DNA of 64,000 nt from Klebsiella pneumoniae (GCA_943330855.2 CALQJI020000009.1:21839-85838); one strand, 5' to 3'. Positions 38,045 through 48,979 are shown, numbered from the stretch's first letter. The notes: generated by a model not told the origin, from the sequence alone. A program made the numbers and translations.

Positions 38045-38539
38045 ATGACAACCAGCACCGAACTAGGCTACAACTCGAAAATCGAGGGCGATGTCGTGGT
38101 CACCCGCGTGGACGCGGCGATCAACTGGTGCCGCAAGCAGTCGCTGTGGCCGATGCCGATGGGTTTGGCATGCTGCGCCATCGAGTTGATGGCGGCGGGG
38201 GCGAGCAAGTTCGACATCTCGCGGTTCGGCTCGGAGGTCATGCGTTTCTCGCCGCGCCAGTCGGACGTGATGATTGTCGCGGGCACGGTAACTTACAAAA
38301 TGGCTTTGGCCGTCCGCCGCATTTACGACCAGATGCCGGAGCCGAAGTGGGTCATAGCGATGGGTGCCTGCGCCTCGACCGGCGGCATGTATCGCAGCTA
38401 CGCGGTGCTCCAGGGCGTGGACCAGATCATCCCGGTGGACGTGTATGTGGCCGGCTGCCCGCCGCGGCCCGAAGCGCTCCTCGACGCGCTTATCAAGTTA
38501 CAAAACAAGATTCAGAAGGAGCCGGTGTTGGCCGCCTGA
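38045..38539 (+). CDS. nuoB: NADH-quinone oxidoreductase subunit B
   Basis: A 164-residue peripheral subunit of complex I that carries cluster N2, the last iron-sulfur centre before quinone. The four ligand Cys lie in [26 protein letters not shown] and [13 protein letters not shown]. It opens the nuo operon. No nuoA-like membrane gene precedes it; the upstream neighbour is the divergent lactonase. A family F palindrome follows before nuoC. Confidence 0.97.
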   Translation: MTTSTELGYNSKIEGDVVVTRVDAAINWCRKQSLWPMPMGLACCAIELMAAGASKFDISRFGSEVMRFSPRQSDVMIVAGTVTYKMALAVRRIYDQMPEPKWVIAMGACASTGGMYRSYAVLQGVDQIIPVDVYVAGCPPRPEALLDALIKLQNKIQKEPVLAA

Positions 38540-38545
38540 TTTTCT

Positions 38546-38686
38546 TTAGCCACGGATTGAACACGGATGAAACACGGAAACAAAAACTGTCGGAAGCCGC
38601 TGAATTCAGCGCCTGTCTGGCATTTCCCGGTTTCTACCGTGCGGCGAGTTTTCTCCGTGTTTCATGCGTGTTCAATCCGTGGCTAA
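38546..38686. repeat. Palindromic element, family F
   Basis: A 33-bp inverted repeat with one mismatch (arms 38546-38578 and 38654-38686, starting TTAGCCACGG). It fills the nuoB-nuoC gap. The right arm contains the ATG at 38664 that can start nuoC. A half copy lies at 61367-61384. Confidence 0.92.
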
Positions 38687-39272
38687 ACTCCCTGTGAGCG
38701 CTCTCGATTTAACCAATCAGTTGAAAGCCAAGTTCGGCGAACTCCTGTCCGCGCCGAGCGAGTTTCGTGGCGAAGTCACACTGAAGCTGGCCGATGCCGA
38801 GCGCATCGCGGAGGTCTGCGAGTTCGCCAAGAAGTCGTTGAGCTACGACATGCTCTTGGACATCACGAGCATCGACAACTACGGCGAAGACCCGCGCTGG
38901 ACGCTGGTTTACGAGCTTTACGGCACGGGCCACGGCTGCCATCTGCGCCTCAAGACCGAGGTCAGCGAGGAGAAGTCCGAGTTGCCCACGGTCACTGGTG
39001 TGTGGCGCGGGGCCGATTGGCACGAGCGCGAGATTTACGACATGATGGGCGTCCGCTTTCGCGGGCATCCCGACCTGCGTCGCATCCTGATGTGGGACGG
39101 CTACCCGTATTTCCCGTTGCGGAAGGACTTCCCGCTTGCGGGCAAGCCGACCGACTTGCCAGACGTGGCCTTCACCAAACCCGCGCCGCTGGAAGGCGGG
39201 CCGTTCGTTACCGTCGCGGGCGGCAAGGACAGCATCGCTCGCGAGCCGCGTGTGCGCGTGCCGGAGAACTGA
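38664..39272 (+). CDS. nuoC: NADH-quinone oxidoreductase subunit C
   Basis: A protein of up to 202 residues, the 30-kDa subunit of the complex I peripheral arm. SYDMLLDITSIDNYG, WTLVYELYGTGHGCHLRLKT, GADWHEREIYDMMGVRFRGH and LRRILMWDGYPYFPLRKDFP are the family motifs. The ATG at 38664 lies in the family F repeat, giving the extra N-terminus MRVQSVAKLP. A GTG at 38694 would begin at the native-looking SALDLTNQL and may be the original start. nuoC and nuoD are separate genes, not fused. Confidence 0.93.
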   Translation: MRVQSVAKLPVSALDLTNQLKAKFGELLSAPSEFRGEVTLKLADAERIAEVCEFAKKSLSYDMLLDITSIDNYGEDPRWTLVYELYGTGHGCHLRLKTEVSEEKSELPTVTGVWRGADWHEREIYDMMGVRFRGHPDLRRILMWDGYPYFPLRKDFPLAGKPTDLPDVAFTKPAPLEGGPFVTVAGGKDSIAREPRVRVPEN

Positions 39273-39276
39273 TTTC

Positions 39277-40596
39277 ATGGCCACTGCTCAAACCATCGAG
39301 TTCCGTGACCCCGCCTCCCGCGTGGCGGCAGGGGCCAAGTCGCTCATGCCGGAGGTCGTGCCCGCGTCCGCTCCGTCCACCGACGGCGACGACGGCGAAC
39401 TGCACGGCGAGAAGATGATTCTCAACATGGGGCCGTCGCATCCCTCCACACACGGGGTGTTGCGCATCATTCTGGAGCTGGACGGCGAAATCATCACCAA
39501 GGCCACGCCGGACGTGGGTTATCTGCATCGCGGCGACGAGAAAATCGCCGAGAACATGACCTACACCCAGTTCATCCCTTACACGGACCGGCTGGATTAC
39601 CTCGCGCCGCTGGCGAACAACGTCGCCTACGCCCTCGCCGTCGAGAAGTTGATGGGCATTGACCAGCAGCTCCCGCCGCGCTGCCAATACATCCGCGTCA
39701 TCTGCTGCGAGATGGCCCGCGTCTCGGCGCACTTGCTGGGCCTCGGCGCGTTCGCGATGGACATCGGCGCGCTCACGGTCTTCCTGCACACGTTCACCGA
39801 GCGCGAGAAGATTTACTCGCTCATCGAGCGGCTCACCGGCGCGCGGTTCACGACGAGCTACACGCGCATCGGCGGGCTTTCGCGCGACTTGCCACCGGGC
39901 TGGGCCGATTCGCTCCGCAAGTTCTGCGACGAGGTGGAAGTCAACTTCGCCGAGTCCGAGACGCTCCTCACGCGCAACCGCATCTTCGTGGACCGCACGC
40001 GAAACGTCGGCATCATCTCGCGTGCGGACGCTATTGATTACGGCCTGACCGGCCCGAACCTGCGCGGCAGCGGCGTGGATTACGACGTGCGCAAGGCGCA
40101 TCCGTATCTCGTCTATCGCGAGCTGGACTTCGAGGTGCCCGTCGGCTCCGTCGGCGACAGCTACGACCGCTACCTCGTCCGCATGGAAGAGATGCGCCAG
40201 AGCGTGCGCCTCATCCGCCAGTGCCTCGCCAAGCTGCCCGGCGGCGACGACAACGACTCGAAGGAACCCATTAACGTCCCCGACGGCAAAATCATTTTGC
40301 CCCCGAAAGACAAGGTGCTCACGAGCATGGAAGAGCTGATTCATCAGTTCATGCTGGTGACGCAGGGCGTGAACGCACCGCCCGGTGAAATCTATTTCGG
40401 TGCCGAAAACCCGAAGGGGGAGCTGGGCTTCTACATCAACTCGCGCGGCGGCGGCACGCCGTATCGGCTGAAGATTCGCGCCCCATCGTTTTGCAACCTG
40501 AGCATCCTGCCGCACGTGCTGCCCGGCCACATGATGAGCGACGCGGTGAGCATCCTCGGTTCAATTGATTTTGTGATGGGAGAATGTGACCGATGA
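39277..40596 (+). CDS. nuoD: NADH-quinone oxidoreductase subunit D
   Basis: A 439-residue 49-kDa subunit forming part of the quinone site with NuoB. MILNMGPSHPSTHGVLRIIL marks the start of the conserved core. LDYLAPLANNVAYALAVEKL and SYTRIGGLSRDLPPGWADSL are typical, and the C-terminus ends SILGSIDFVMGECDR. The start is the ATG at 39277, four bases after nuoC; about 45 residues precede the core. The stop overlaps the nuoE start (ATGA). Confidence 0.97.
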   Translation: MATAQTIEFRDPASRVAAGAKSLMPEVVPASAPSTDGDDGELHGEKMILNMGPSHPSTHGVLRIILELDGEIITKATPDVGYLHRGDEKIAENMTYTQFIPYTDRLDYLAPLANNVAYALAVEKLMGIDQQLPPRCQYIRVICCEMARVSAHLLGLGAFAMDIGALTVFLHTFTEREKIYSLIERLTGARFTTSYTRIGGLSRDLPPGWADSLRKFCDEVEVNFAESETLLTRNRIFVDRTRNVGIISRADAIDYGLTGPNLRGSGVDYDVRKAHPYLVYRELDFEVPVGSVGDSYDRYLVRMEEMRQSVRLIRQCLAKLPGGDDNDSKEPINVPDGKIILPPKDKVLTSMEELIHQFMLVTQGVNAPPGEIYFGAENPKGELGFYINSRGGGTPYRLKIRAPSFCNLSILPHVLPGHMMSDAVSILGSIDFVMGECDR

Positions 40597-41084
40597 CCTT
40601 CGCTGTCCCCGCCAACTTGGAAGCCCAGCTCGACGAACTGGTCACGCACTACCCGCAGAAGCGGAGCGCGTCGCTCATGTTCCTGCACGCGTTGCAGGAG
40701 CACTTCGGCTACATCTCGCGCGATGCCGTCGAGTGGACCGCCCGCAAGCTCGGCCTCCAACCCATCAACGTCTTCGAGTTGGTCACGTTCTACCCGATGT
40801 TCCGGCAGGAGCCGCTCGGCAAGACGCACATCAAGGTCTGCCGCACCTTGAGCTGCGCGCTGGCCGGCAGCGGCGAGCTACGGACGCACTTCTGCTCGAA
40901 GCTCGGCCTCGACGCTCACAAGCACGCGCCCCAGACCACGCCGGACGGGAAGTTCACCGTGGAATTCGTCGAGTGCCTCGCTGACTGCGGCAACGCACCG
41001 GTGGTGCTGCTGAACGAGGATTTACTGCCGAAGGTCACGCCCGCGCAGGCGGATGAAATCGTCGCGAAGGGTAAGTCGAAATGA
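40593..41084 (+). CDS. nuoE: NADH-quinone oxidoreductase subunit E
   Basis: A 163-residue 24-kDa subunit with a thioredoxin-like fold holding a [2Fe-2S] cluster. The four Cys occur as CRTLSC (about residues 87-92) and CLADC near residue 129. YPQKRSASLMFLHALQEHFG and NVFELVTFYPMFRQEP are family-typical. It overlaps nuoD by four bases. An antisense tRNA-Gln starts five bases after its stop. Confidence 0.96.
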   Translation: MTFAVPANLEAQLDELVTHYPQKRSASLMFLHALQEHFGYISRDAVEWTARKLGLQPINVFELVTFYPMFRQEPLGKTHIKVCRTLSCALAGSGELRTHFCSKLGLDAHKHAPQTTPDGKFTVEFVECLADCGNAPVVLLNEDLLPKVTPAQADEIVAKGKSK

Positions 41085-41089
41085 AGACT

Positions 41090-41163
41090 TGGTTGCCCGA
41101 CATGGATTTGAACCATGACAAACAGATTCAGAGACTGTTGTGCTACCATTACACCATCGGGCA
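41090..41163 (-). tRNA. tRNA-Gln (anticodon CTG)
   Basis: Read on the minus strand it folds as a 74-nt cloverleaf: acceptor TGCCCGA with TCGGGCA, D-stem GTGT/GCAC, anticodon loop CTCTGAA, T-stem CATGG/CCATG with TTCAAAT loop, discriminator A and an encoded CCA. The anticodon CTG reads CAG (Gln). One T-T mismatch lies at the base of the anticodon loop. It is antisense to the nuo operon, between nuoE and nuoF, with its own promoter at 41180-41207. Confidence 0.95.
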
Positions 41164-41179
41164 GTCCGTAGCGCCGGGC

Positions 41180-41207
41180 AAAGTAGGGATTTCAAACTGA
41201 GAGTCAA
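41180..41207 (-). promoter_or_regulatory. Sigma-70-type promoter for tRNA-Gln
   Basis: On the minus strand, -35 TTGACT (41202-41207) and -10 TACTTT (41180-41185) are separated by 16 bases. Transcription would begin about ten bases before the mature tRNA 5' end. It lies seven bases before the nuoF ATG. Confidence 0.75.
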
Positions 41208-41213
41208 GCCGCC

Positions 41214-42605
41214 ATGCCCCAGGAACACCGCCTAATTCTCAAGCACGCCGACCAGCCCGGTTACACGCCGGACATGGAGTGCTACCTTCGCTACGGCGGC
41301 TACGACGCGCTCAAGAAGGTGCTCGCGCTCGTGCCCAGGGATTTGCCCGACGGCAAAAAGCTTTCGCCGCAGGAGCAGGTGCGCGAGGACGTGAAGGCCT
41401 CCGGTCTGCGCGGTCGCGGTGGCGCGGGCTTCAGCGCGGGCATCAAGTGGTCGCTCGTGGACCGCAAGTCCGGCAAGCCCATCTATCTCATCTGCAACGC
41501 CGACGAGTCCGAGCCAGGCACGTTCAAGGACCGGCAAATCATCCACAAGGACCCGCACCAGCTCATCGAGGGGATGATTCTCTCCTGCTGGGCGAACGAC
41601 GTGAAGCTCGCCTACCTCTACATCCGCGGCGAGATGCCGCAGGGCGCGAAGCTGCTGAACAAAGCCCTCGACGAGGCGCGCGCGAAGAACTTTCTCGGCA
41701 AGAACATCCTCGGCTCCGGCTACGACCTGGAGATTTACGTGCATCGCGGCGCGGGCGCTTACATCTGCGGCGAGGAGACCGGCCTCATCGAGTCGCTCGA
41801 AGGCAAGCGCGCCTACCCACGCATCAAGCCGCCCTATTTCCCCGCCGTGCTGGGCCTCTACATGTGTCCGACCATCGTGAACAACGTGGAGACCCTCTGC
41901 CACGTGAAGCACATCGTGAACATGGGCCCGGCCGAATACGCCAAGCTCGGCACGCCCAACAACACCGGCACGCGCATCGTCAGCCTCAGCGGCGACGTGA
42001 AGCGCCCCGGCTACTTCGAAATCGAGGTAGGCAAGGTCACCCTCGGCGAACTCATCAACGACCCCGCGTTCGGCGGTGGCTTACGAGACGGGCGCAAACT
42101 CAAGGCCGTCATCCCCGGCGGCTCCTCCTCGAAAATCCTGAAGGCCGGCGAGACCTTCAAACTCAACCGCAAAGGCCCCGACGGCCAAATGGCCAAAGTG
42201 GACGTGTCGCTTCTCGACCTGCCCTACGACTTCGATTCGCTCATGGCCGCCGGCACGATGTCCGGCTCCGGGGCCATCATCGTGCTCGACGACACCCGCG
42301 ACATCGTCGCGACCCTCGCGAACCTCGCCGAGTTTTACGCGCACGAGAGCTGCGGCCAGTGCACGCCCTGCCGCGAGGGCGCGCTCTGGATGAGCAAGGC
42401 GCTCCATCGCATGACCCACGGCGAGGGGCGCAAGGCGGACGCCGATTACCTGCTGCACATCGCCCAAAACATCCAAGGCCGCACCATCTGCGCTTTCGGC
42501 GAAGCCGCTGCCTGGCCGGTCCTGAGCTTCGTGAAGAAGTTCAAGGAAGACTTTGAAGCGAAGGGCGCGGCGGATGAAGCCAAAGCCGCGGCCGCCAAAC
42601 ACTGA
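41214..42605 (+). CDS. nuoF: NADH-quinone oxidoreductase subunit F
   Basis: A 463-residue 51-kDa subunit that binds NADH, FMN and cluster N3. GLRGRGGAGFSAGIKWSLVD is the NADH/FMN loop and CNADESEPGTFKDRQIIHKD follows. GAYICGEETGLIESLEGKRA and ESCGQCTPCREGALW with the [4Fe-4S] Cys motif complete the picture. Its start is 50 bp from the tRNA-Gln 5' end, and operon transcription must run through the tRNA in antisense. Confidence 0.97.
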   Translation: MPQEHRLILKHADQPGYTPDMECYLRYGGYDALKKVLALVPRDLPDGKKLSPQEQVREDVKASGLRGRGGAGFSAGIKWSLVDRKSGKPIYLICNADESEPGTFKDRQIIHKDPHQLIEGMILSCWANDVKLAYLYIRGEMPQGAKLLNKALDEARAKNFLGKNILGSGYDLEIYVHRGAGAYICGEETGLIESLEGKRAYPRIKPPYFPAVLGLYMCPTIVNNVETLCHVKHIVNMGPAEYAKLGTPNNTGTRIVSLSGDVKRPGYFEIEVGKVTLGELINDPAFGGGLRDGRKLKAVIPGGSSSKILKAGETFKLNRKGPDGQMAKVDVSLLDLPYDFDSLMAAGTMSGSGAIIVLDDTRDIVATLANLAEFYAHESCGQCTPCREGALWMSKALHRMTHGEGRKADADYLLHIAQNIQGRTICAFGEAAAWPVLSFVKKFKEDFEAKGAADEAKAAAAKH

Positions 42606-42610
42606 TTTCC

Positions 42611-44359
<1,749 letters not shown>

Positions 44360-44365
44360 TTTTCC

Positions 44366-45508
44366 ATGGCCTGGCTTGATTCATTAAGTCCGCAGACGCA
44401 GTTCGTGTTCTTCACGCTGCTGAAGATTGGCTGCGTGCTGGGGCTGCTGCTCACGCTCGTCGCCTACGCGGTGCTGGCGGAACGCAAGGTTTCGGCGCTC
44501 ATCCAGGACCGCGTTGGGCCGAACCGCGTGAACCTCCCGCTCATCGGGAGCATTCCGTTCCTCGGCCAGTTTCTCACGAAGCTCGGTTTCTGGCATCCGC
44601 TCGTGGACGGCGTGAAGAGCTTCATCAAGGAAGACTTCACCCCGGCGCACGTGCGGAAGATTTACTTCTGGCTCGCGCCGGCCATCTCGCTCGTGCCGGC
44701 GTTCCTCGTCATCGCGGTGATTCCGTTCGGCTCCACGCTCGGCGCGCAGAAGATGGTCATCGCCGACCTCAACGTCGGCATCCTCTACACCTTCGGCATC
44801 GTGTCGCTCGGCGTGTATGGCGTCGTGCTGGCGGGCTACGCGGCGAACTCGAAGTTCCCCTTCCTCGGCGGCATCCGCGCCAGCGCGCAGATGATTTCCT
44901 ACGAAATCGCGATGGGCATGAGCGTCATCCCGGTCTTCCTCGTCGTCGGCGACCTGAACCTCGGCAAAATCATCGAGCACCAGGCGCAGAACGGCTGGAA
45001 CGTCCTCCCGATCTTCGGCGGCGGCTTCAGCGCGCAATCACTCCTGCTCGTGCCGTGCGGCATGGTGTCCTTCGTGATTTTCTTCATCTCCGCCCTCGCG
45101 GAAACGAACCGCCTGCCCTTCGACATGGCGGAGTCGGAGTCCGAACTCGTCAGCGGCTACCACACGGAATACAGCTCGATGAAGTTCGGCATGTTCTTCA
45201 TCGGCGAATACGCGAACATGTTCGCCGGCGCGGCCATGATGACGACGCTCTTCTTCGGCGGCTGGACGCTGCCCTTCTTCGGCCTCGATGTCGCGCCTGT
45301 GGCTGGCGAATGGTGGAAGGGCCTGCTGCACATCGGGATTTTCATGGGGAAGATGCTCGCGTTCATGTTAACCTTCATGTGGATTCGCTGGATGCTCCCG
45401 CGCTTCCGCTACGACCAGTTGATGGACCTGGGCTGGCGGCGGATGATTCCACTAGCCCTGGCGAACATCATCTTAACCGCCGCCGTGCTGGCCCTGACGA
45501 ACCGTTGA
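44366..45508 (+). CDS. nuoH: NADH-quinone oxidoreductase subunit H
   Basis: A 380-residue membrane subunit that forms the quinone chamber. About eight to nine helices are visible. VLAERKVSALIQDRVGPNRV, ASAQMISYEIAMGMSVIPVF and ALAETNRLPFDMAESESELV are the highly conserved loops with acidic residues important for proton coupling. Length is slightly above the usual 325-350. It starts six bases after nuoG. Confidence 0.97.
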   Translation: MAWLDSLSPQTQFVFFTLLKIGCVLGLLLTLVAYAVLAERKVSALIQDRVGPNRVNLPLIGSIPFLGQFLTKLGFWHPLVDGVKSFIKEDFTPAHVRKIYFWLAPAISLVPAFLVIAVIPFGSTLGAQKMVIADLNVGILYTFGIVSLGVYGVVLAGYAANSKFPFLGGIRASAQMISYEIAMGMSVIPVFLVVGDLNLGKIIEHQAQNGWNVLPIFGGGFSAQSLLLVPCGMVSFVIFFISALAETNRLPFDMAESESELVSGYHTEYSSMKFGMFFIGEYANMFAGAAMMTTLFFGGWTLPFFGLDVAPVAGEWWKGLLHIGIFMGKMLAFMLTFMWIRWMLPRFRYDQLMDLGWRRMIPLALANIILTAAVLALTNR

Positions 45509-45521
45509 CCGACGCACGACC

Positions 45522-46079
45522 ATGATTGTCAAACGCAACGAACTGACTTGGTTTGAGCGGCTGTATCTGCCGGCCCTCATCGGCGGGCTGAAGGTCACCA
45601 CGCGCCATTTCCTCAACACCCTCACCACCAAGACTCCCGTCACGCAGCAGTATCCCGAGGAGCCGACCACCGTGCTGCCCGGCTATCGCGGCGCTCCGTA
45701 TCTCGTGCGCGACCAGGACGGCCACACCAAGTGCGTCTCCTGCCAGCTCTGCGAATTTGTCTGTCCGCCCAAGGCAATCCGCATCACGCCGCCCGGCCCG
45801 ACGGGCAAGCCCGCCGACCGCACCAACGCGGAGAAGATGCCCGAGGAGTTCGAAATCAACATGCTCCGCTGCATCTTCTGCGGCCTCTGCCAGGAAGTCT
45901 GCCCCGAGGAAGCCATCTTCCTGAAGAGCGACTTCTCGCTCACCGGCCTCGCGCGCAGCGAGATGATTTACGACAAGGAGAAGCTCCTCGCCCTCGGCGG
46001 CACGCACCCCGGCATCCAGAAGTGGAAGCACAAGCTGGACGAAGCGAAGGAGCAGGAAACTTTCCCGGTGAAGGTCTAG
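45522..46079 (+). CDS. nuoI: NADH-quinone oxidoreductase subunit I
   Basis: A 185-residue 8Fe ferredoxin-like subunit with two CxxCxxCxxxCP motifs: CVSCQLCEFVCPPKAI (cluster N6a/b) and CIFCGLCQEVCPEEAI. It hands electrons to NuoB. The amphipathic N-terminal region (LYLPALIGGLKVTTRHFLNT) docks on the membrane arm. It follows nuoH by 13 bases. Confidence 0.97.
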   Translation: MIVKRNELTWFERLYLPALIGGLKVTTRHFLNTLTTKTPVTQQYPEEPTTVLPGYRGAPYLVRDQDGHTKCVSCQLCEFVCPPKAIRITPPGPTGKPADRTNAEKMPEEFEINMLRCIFCGLCQEVCPEEAIFLKSDFSLTGLARSEMIYDKEKLLALGGTHPGIQKWKHKLDEAKEQETFPVKV

Positions 46080-46088
46080 ACATCGCAC

Positions 46089-46601
46089 ATGGCATTACCC
46101 GACGCACTTTTCTACCTCTTCGCCTTCCTGACGCTCCTCTTCGGCGCGCTGGTGGTGGCCAATCCGTTCAGCCGCAACCCGGTCACGAGCGCGATGTTCC
46201 TCGTGCTGACCATCTGCGCGATGGCCGGCCTCTTCGTGCTGCTCAACGCCTTCTTCCTCGCGGCGGTGCAAATCCTCGTCTATGCGGGCGCGGTGATGGT
46301 GCTCTTCCTCTTCGTCATCATGCTCCTCGACCTCAAGGAGGAGCAGCGCCGGAGGATAAACCTCTTCGGCATCGTCACCGGCACGGGCGCGGTGCTGGGC
46401 CTGGGCTTCCTCCTCACCAAGACCATCTGGGGCGGCGACCTCAACCAAGCCGCCAACCCGCGCGTCATCGGCGACACCAAGGCGCTCGGCCTCGAACTGT
46501 TCACCAAGGGCCAGTTCCTCCTCCCCTTTGAAATCGTCTCCGTCCTCCTGCTCGTGGCGATGGTGGGCGTGATTCTCCTGAGCAAGAAAGAACTCAAGTG
46601 A
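46089..46601 (+). CDS. nuoJ: NADH-quinone oxidoreductase subunit J
   Basis: A 170-residue membrane subunit with five helices. LTLLFGALVVANPFSRNPVT, FLAAVQILVYAGAVMVLFLF and VIMLLDLKEEQRRRINLFGI are family motifs, the middle one containing the pi-bulge helix important in coupling. A tandem-rich family H repeat separates it from nuoK. Confidence 0.95.
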   Translation: MALPDALFYLFAFLTLLFGALVVANPFSRNPVTSAMFLVLTICAMAGLFVLLNAFFLAAVQILVYAGAVMVLFLFVIMLLDLKEEQRRRINLFGIVTGTGAVLGLGFLLTKTIWGGDLNQAANPRVIGDTKALGLELFTKGQFLLPFEIVSVLLLVAMVGVILLSKKELK

Positions 46602-46606
46602 AACCA

Positions 46607-46687
46607 GAGAATAGAGAATTGAAGATAGAGGATAGAGCCGCCGACGCGCTGCTCCCGCTATCTTCTATCTTCTATCTTCTATCTTCT
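46607..46687. repeat. Repeat element, family H (GAAGATAGA units)
   Basis: The left part (46607-46637) carries GAGAATTGAAGATAGAGG-type units. The right part (46658-46687) is a tandem of CTATCTT units that can pair with it. It fills most of the 94-bp nuoJ-nuoK gap and is AT-rich compared with its surroundings. Confidence 0.8.
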
Positions 46688-46695
46688 TCCCCGCC

Positions 46696-47001
46696 ATGAC
46701 CGTCGGCCTCGAACACTACCTCACCGTCAGCGCGATGCTCTTCTGTCTCGGGCTGCTGGGCGTCATCCTGCGGCGCAACGTCCTCGTCATCTACATGTCG
46801 CTGGAGTTGATGCTCAACGCGGCCAACCTCGCGCTCGTCGCCTTCTCGCGCTTCAACGAAAACCTCACCGGCCAGATGATGGTCTTCTTCGTCATCACCG
46901 TCGCGGCGGCGGAAGTCGCCGTCGGCCTCGCGCTCATCGTCGCGCTCTACCGCAAGCGCCAGTCCACGCACGTCGAAGACCTGACCTCGCTGAAACTCTG
47001 A
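46696..47001 (+). CDS. nuoK: NADH-quinone oxidoreductase subunit K
   Basis: A 101-residue membrane subunit with three helices (MrpC-like). [40 protein letters not shown] with the key Glu, and [20 protein letters not shown] with the second conserved Glu identify it. Length is standard. nuoL begins one base after its stop. Confidence 0.97.
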   Translation: MTVGLEHYLTVSAMLFCLGLLGVILRRNVLVIYMSLELMLNAANLALVAFSRFNENLTGQMMVFFVITVAAAEVAVGLALIVALYRKRQSTHVEDLTSLKL

Positions 47002-47002
47002 C

Positions 47003-48976
47003 ATGGAACCCACTCTCAGCCCCGCCGGCTACGCCGCGCTGACGATTCTGCTCCTGCCGCTCGCGGCGGCGGCGGTCATCGCGTTCTGCACGCAACGCGA
47101 CGGCGAGCGCAGCGCGAACCTGTCCATCGGCGCGATTGCCCTCAGCTTCATCCTGAGCCTCGGCCTCTTCTTCTTCGCCAGCGACAAGGCGCAGGAAATT
47201 ACCTTCAACTGGCTCTCGGTCGGCGACCTGAAAGTCTCCTTCGGCCTCCTGCTCGACCCGCTTTCCAAGCTCATGCTCCTCGTCGTGACCGGCGTCGGGC
47301 TGATGATTCACATCTACTCGCGCGGCTACCTGCACGGCGACCGCTCGTTCAGCCGTTACTTCGCCAGCCTGAGCCTCTTCACTTTCTCGATGCTCGGCAT
47401 CGTGCTCGCGAACAACCTCTTCATGATGTTCGTGTTTTGGGAGCTGGTCGGCGTGAGCAGTTACCTGCTCATCGGCTTCTGGTTCGAGAAGAACTCCGCT
47501 GCCGACGCCGCGAAGAAGGCCTTCCTCACCAACCGCGTCGGCGACTTCGGCTTCATCCTCGGCATCATCCTGACGTGGGTCGCGCTTGGCTCGGTGAACT
47601 TCACGGAGCTGGCGCAAGCGCTCGACGGCAAGGCGTTTCCCTTCGCCAGCCTGACCGAGCCGCTCGGCAAAATCGCCGGGGGCACGCACTGGTGGGTCGT
47701 TCACCCCAACGTCCTCGCCACGCTCGTTGGCCTGCTGCTCTTCATGGGCGCGATGGGCAAGTCCGCGCAGTTCCCGCTGCACGTCTGGCTGCCGGACGCG
47801 ATGGAAGGCCCCACGCCCGTCAGCGCGCTCATCCACGCGGCTACGATGGTCGCCGCCGGCGTCTTCATGCTCTGCCGCATCTTCTTCATCCTCGATATCC
47901 CCGGCTCCCACGCGCTGGAAATCATCGCTTGGATTGGCGGCTTCACCGCACTGCTCGCGGCGGTCATGGCGCTCCAGCAAAGCGACATCAAGCGCATCCT
48001 CGCCTACTCCACGCTCTCACAGCTCGGCTACATGGTGATGGCGGTCGGCCTGCACGCGCCCGGCCCGGCGATGTTCCACCTCACCACGCACGCGGCCTTC
48101 AAGGCGCTGCTGTTTCTCGGGGCTGGCTCCGTGATTTACGCCTGCCACCACGAGCAAAACATTTGGAAGATGGGCGGCCTGCGCGAAGCCATGCCGACGA
48201 CCTGGCGCACCTTCCAATGGGGCACGCTCGCGCTCTGCGGCGTGTGGCCGTTCGCCGGCTTCTTCAGCAAGGACGCCATCCTCGCCGCCGCGCTGGACCC
48301 AGCGCACCGAAACATTCCCCTCTTCGTCCTCGGCGTGTTCGTCGCGGGCCTGACGACCTTCTACATGAGCCGCCTCGTGCTGGTCGCCTTCTGCGGCAAC
48401 GCCCGCAGCGAGGAAGCCAGCCACGCGCACGAATCGCCGAACGTGATGATTTGGCCACTGAAAATCCTCGCCGTGCCGACGCTGCTCGCGGGCGCGTGGG
48501 GCATTGACGCCTACATCGGCAAGGCCTTCCCAGGCGGGCACCAACCGAACAACGAAGGCTTCTGGCAAAACCTCTTCTCGCCGTTCAACCACAACATCCT
48601 CGCCGCCGGTTTCGGTCTGTTGGCCGTCGTCGCCGGCTGGCAGCTCGCGCGCGCGCTCTACACCAACGCCGCCAGCGACCCACTGCCCGACAAAATCGGC
48701 GTGCTGGCGAAGCTCGCCCGCGACCGCTTCTACTTCGACGAGCTTTACGAGTGGTTCATCTCCGTGACGCAGGAGACGCTCGCGAAGGTCGCCGAATGGT
48801 TCGACCGCTGGGTCATCGCCGGCCTGCTCGTGCGCGGCACGCACGGCACGACCGAGCTGTTTGGCCGCGCCCTGCGGCTGGTGCAGACCGGCAGCCTGCA
48901 AACCTACGCCTTCCTCTTCGCCGCCGGCGTCGTGCTGGTGCTGGCGTGGCAGCTCCTCCAAACGCACGCCCACTAA
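47003..48976 (+). CDS. nuoL: NADH-quinone oxidoreductase subunit L
   Basis: A 657-residue antiporter-like proton-pumping subunit. VFWELVGVSSYLLIGFWFEK, WLPDAMEGPTPVSALIHAAT (with the Lys/His relay region) and TAFKALLFLGAGSVI-like FKALLFLGAGSVIYACHHEQ are diagnostic. The long C-terminal amphipathic/lateral helix (residues about 540-657) is present. It runs straight into nuoM, three bases apart. Confidence 0.97.
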   Translation: MEPTLSPAGYAALTILLLPLAAAAVIAFCTQRDGERSANLSIGAIALSFILSLGLFFFASDKAQEITFNWLSVGDLKVSFGLLLDPLSKLMLLVVTGVGLMIHIYSRGYLHGDRSFSRYFASLSLFTFSMLGIVLANNLFMMFVFWELVGVSSYLLIGFWFEKNSAADAAKKAFLTNRVGDFGFILGIILTWVALGSVNFTELAQALDGKAFPFASLTEPLGKIAGGTHWWVVHPNVLATLVGLLLFMGAMGKSAQFPLHVWLPDAMEGPTPVSALIHAATMVAAGVFMLCRIFFILDIPGSHALEIIAWIGGFTALLAAVMALQQSDIKRILAYSTLSQLGYMVMAVGLHAPGPAMFHLTTHAAFKALLFLGAGSVIYACHHEQNIWKMGGLREAMPTTWRTFQWGTLALCGVWPFAGFFSKDAILAAALDPAHRNIPLFVLGVFVAGLTTFYMSRLVLVAFCGNARSEEASHAHESPNVMIWPLKILAVPTLLAGAWGIDAYIGKAFPGGHQPNNEGFWQNLFSPFNHNILAAGFGLLAVVAGWQLARALYTNAASDPLPDKIGVLAKLARDRFYFDELYEWFISVTQETLAKVAEWFDRWVIAGLLVRGTHGTTELFGRALRLVQTGSLQTYAFLFAAGVVLVLAWQLLQTHAH

Positions 48977-48979
48977 GCC

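Noticed and set aside
46655..46687. Tandem CTATCTT units as a phase-variable tract
   Set aside because: It is intergenic between nuoJ and nuoK and pairs with the upstream part of the same element. No coding frame runs through it.
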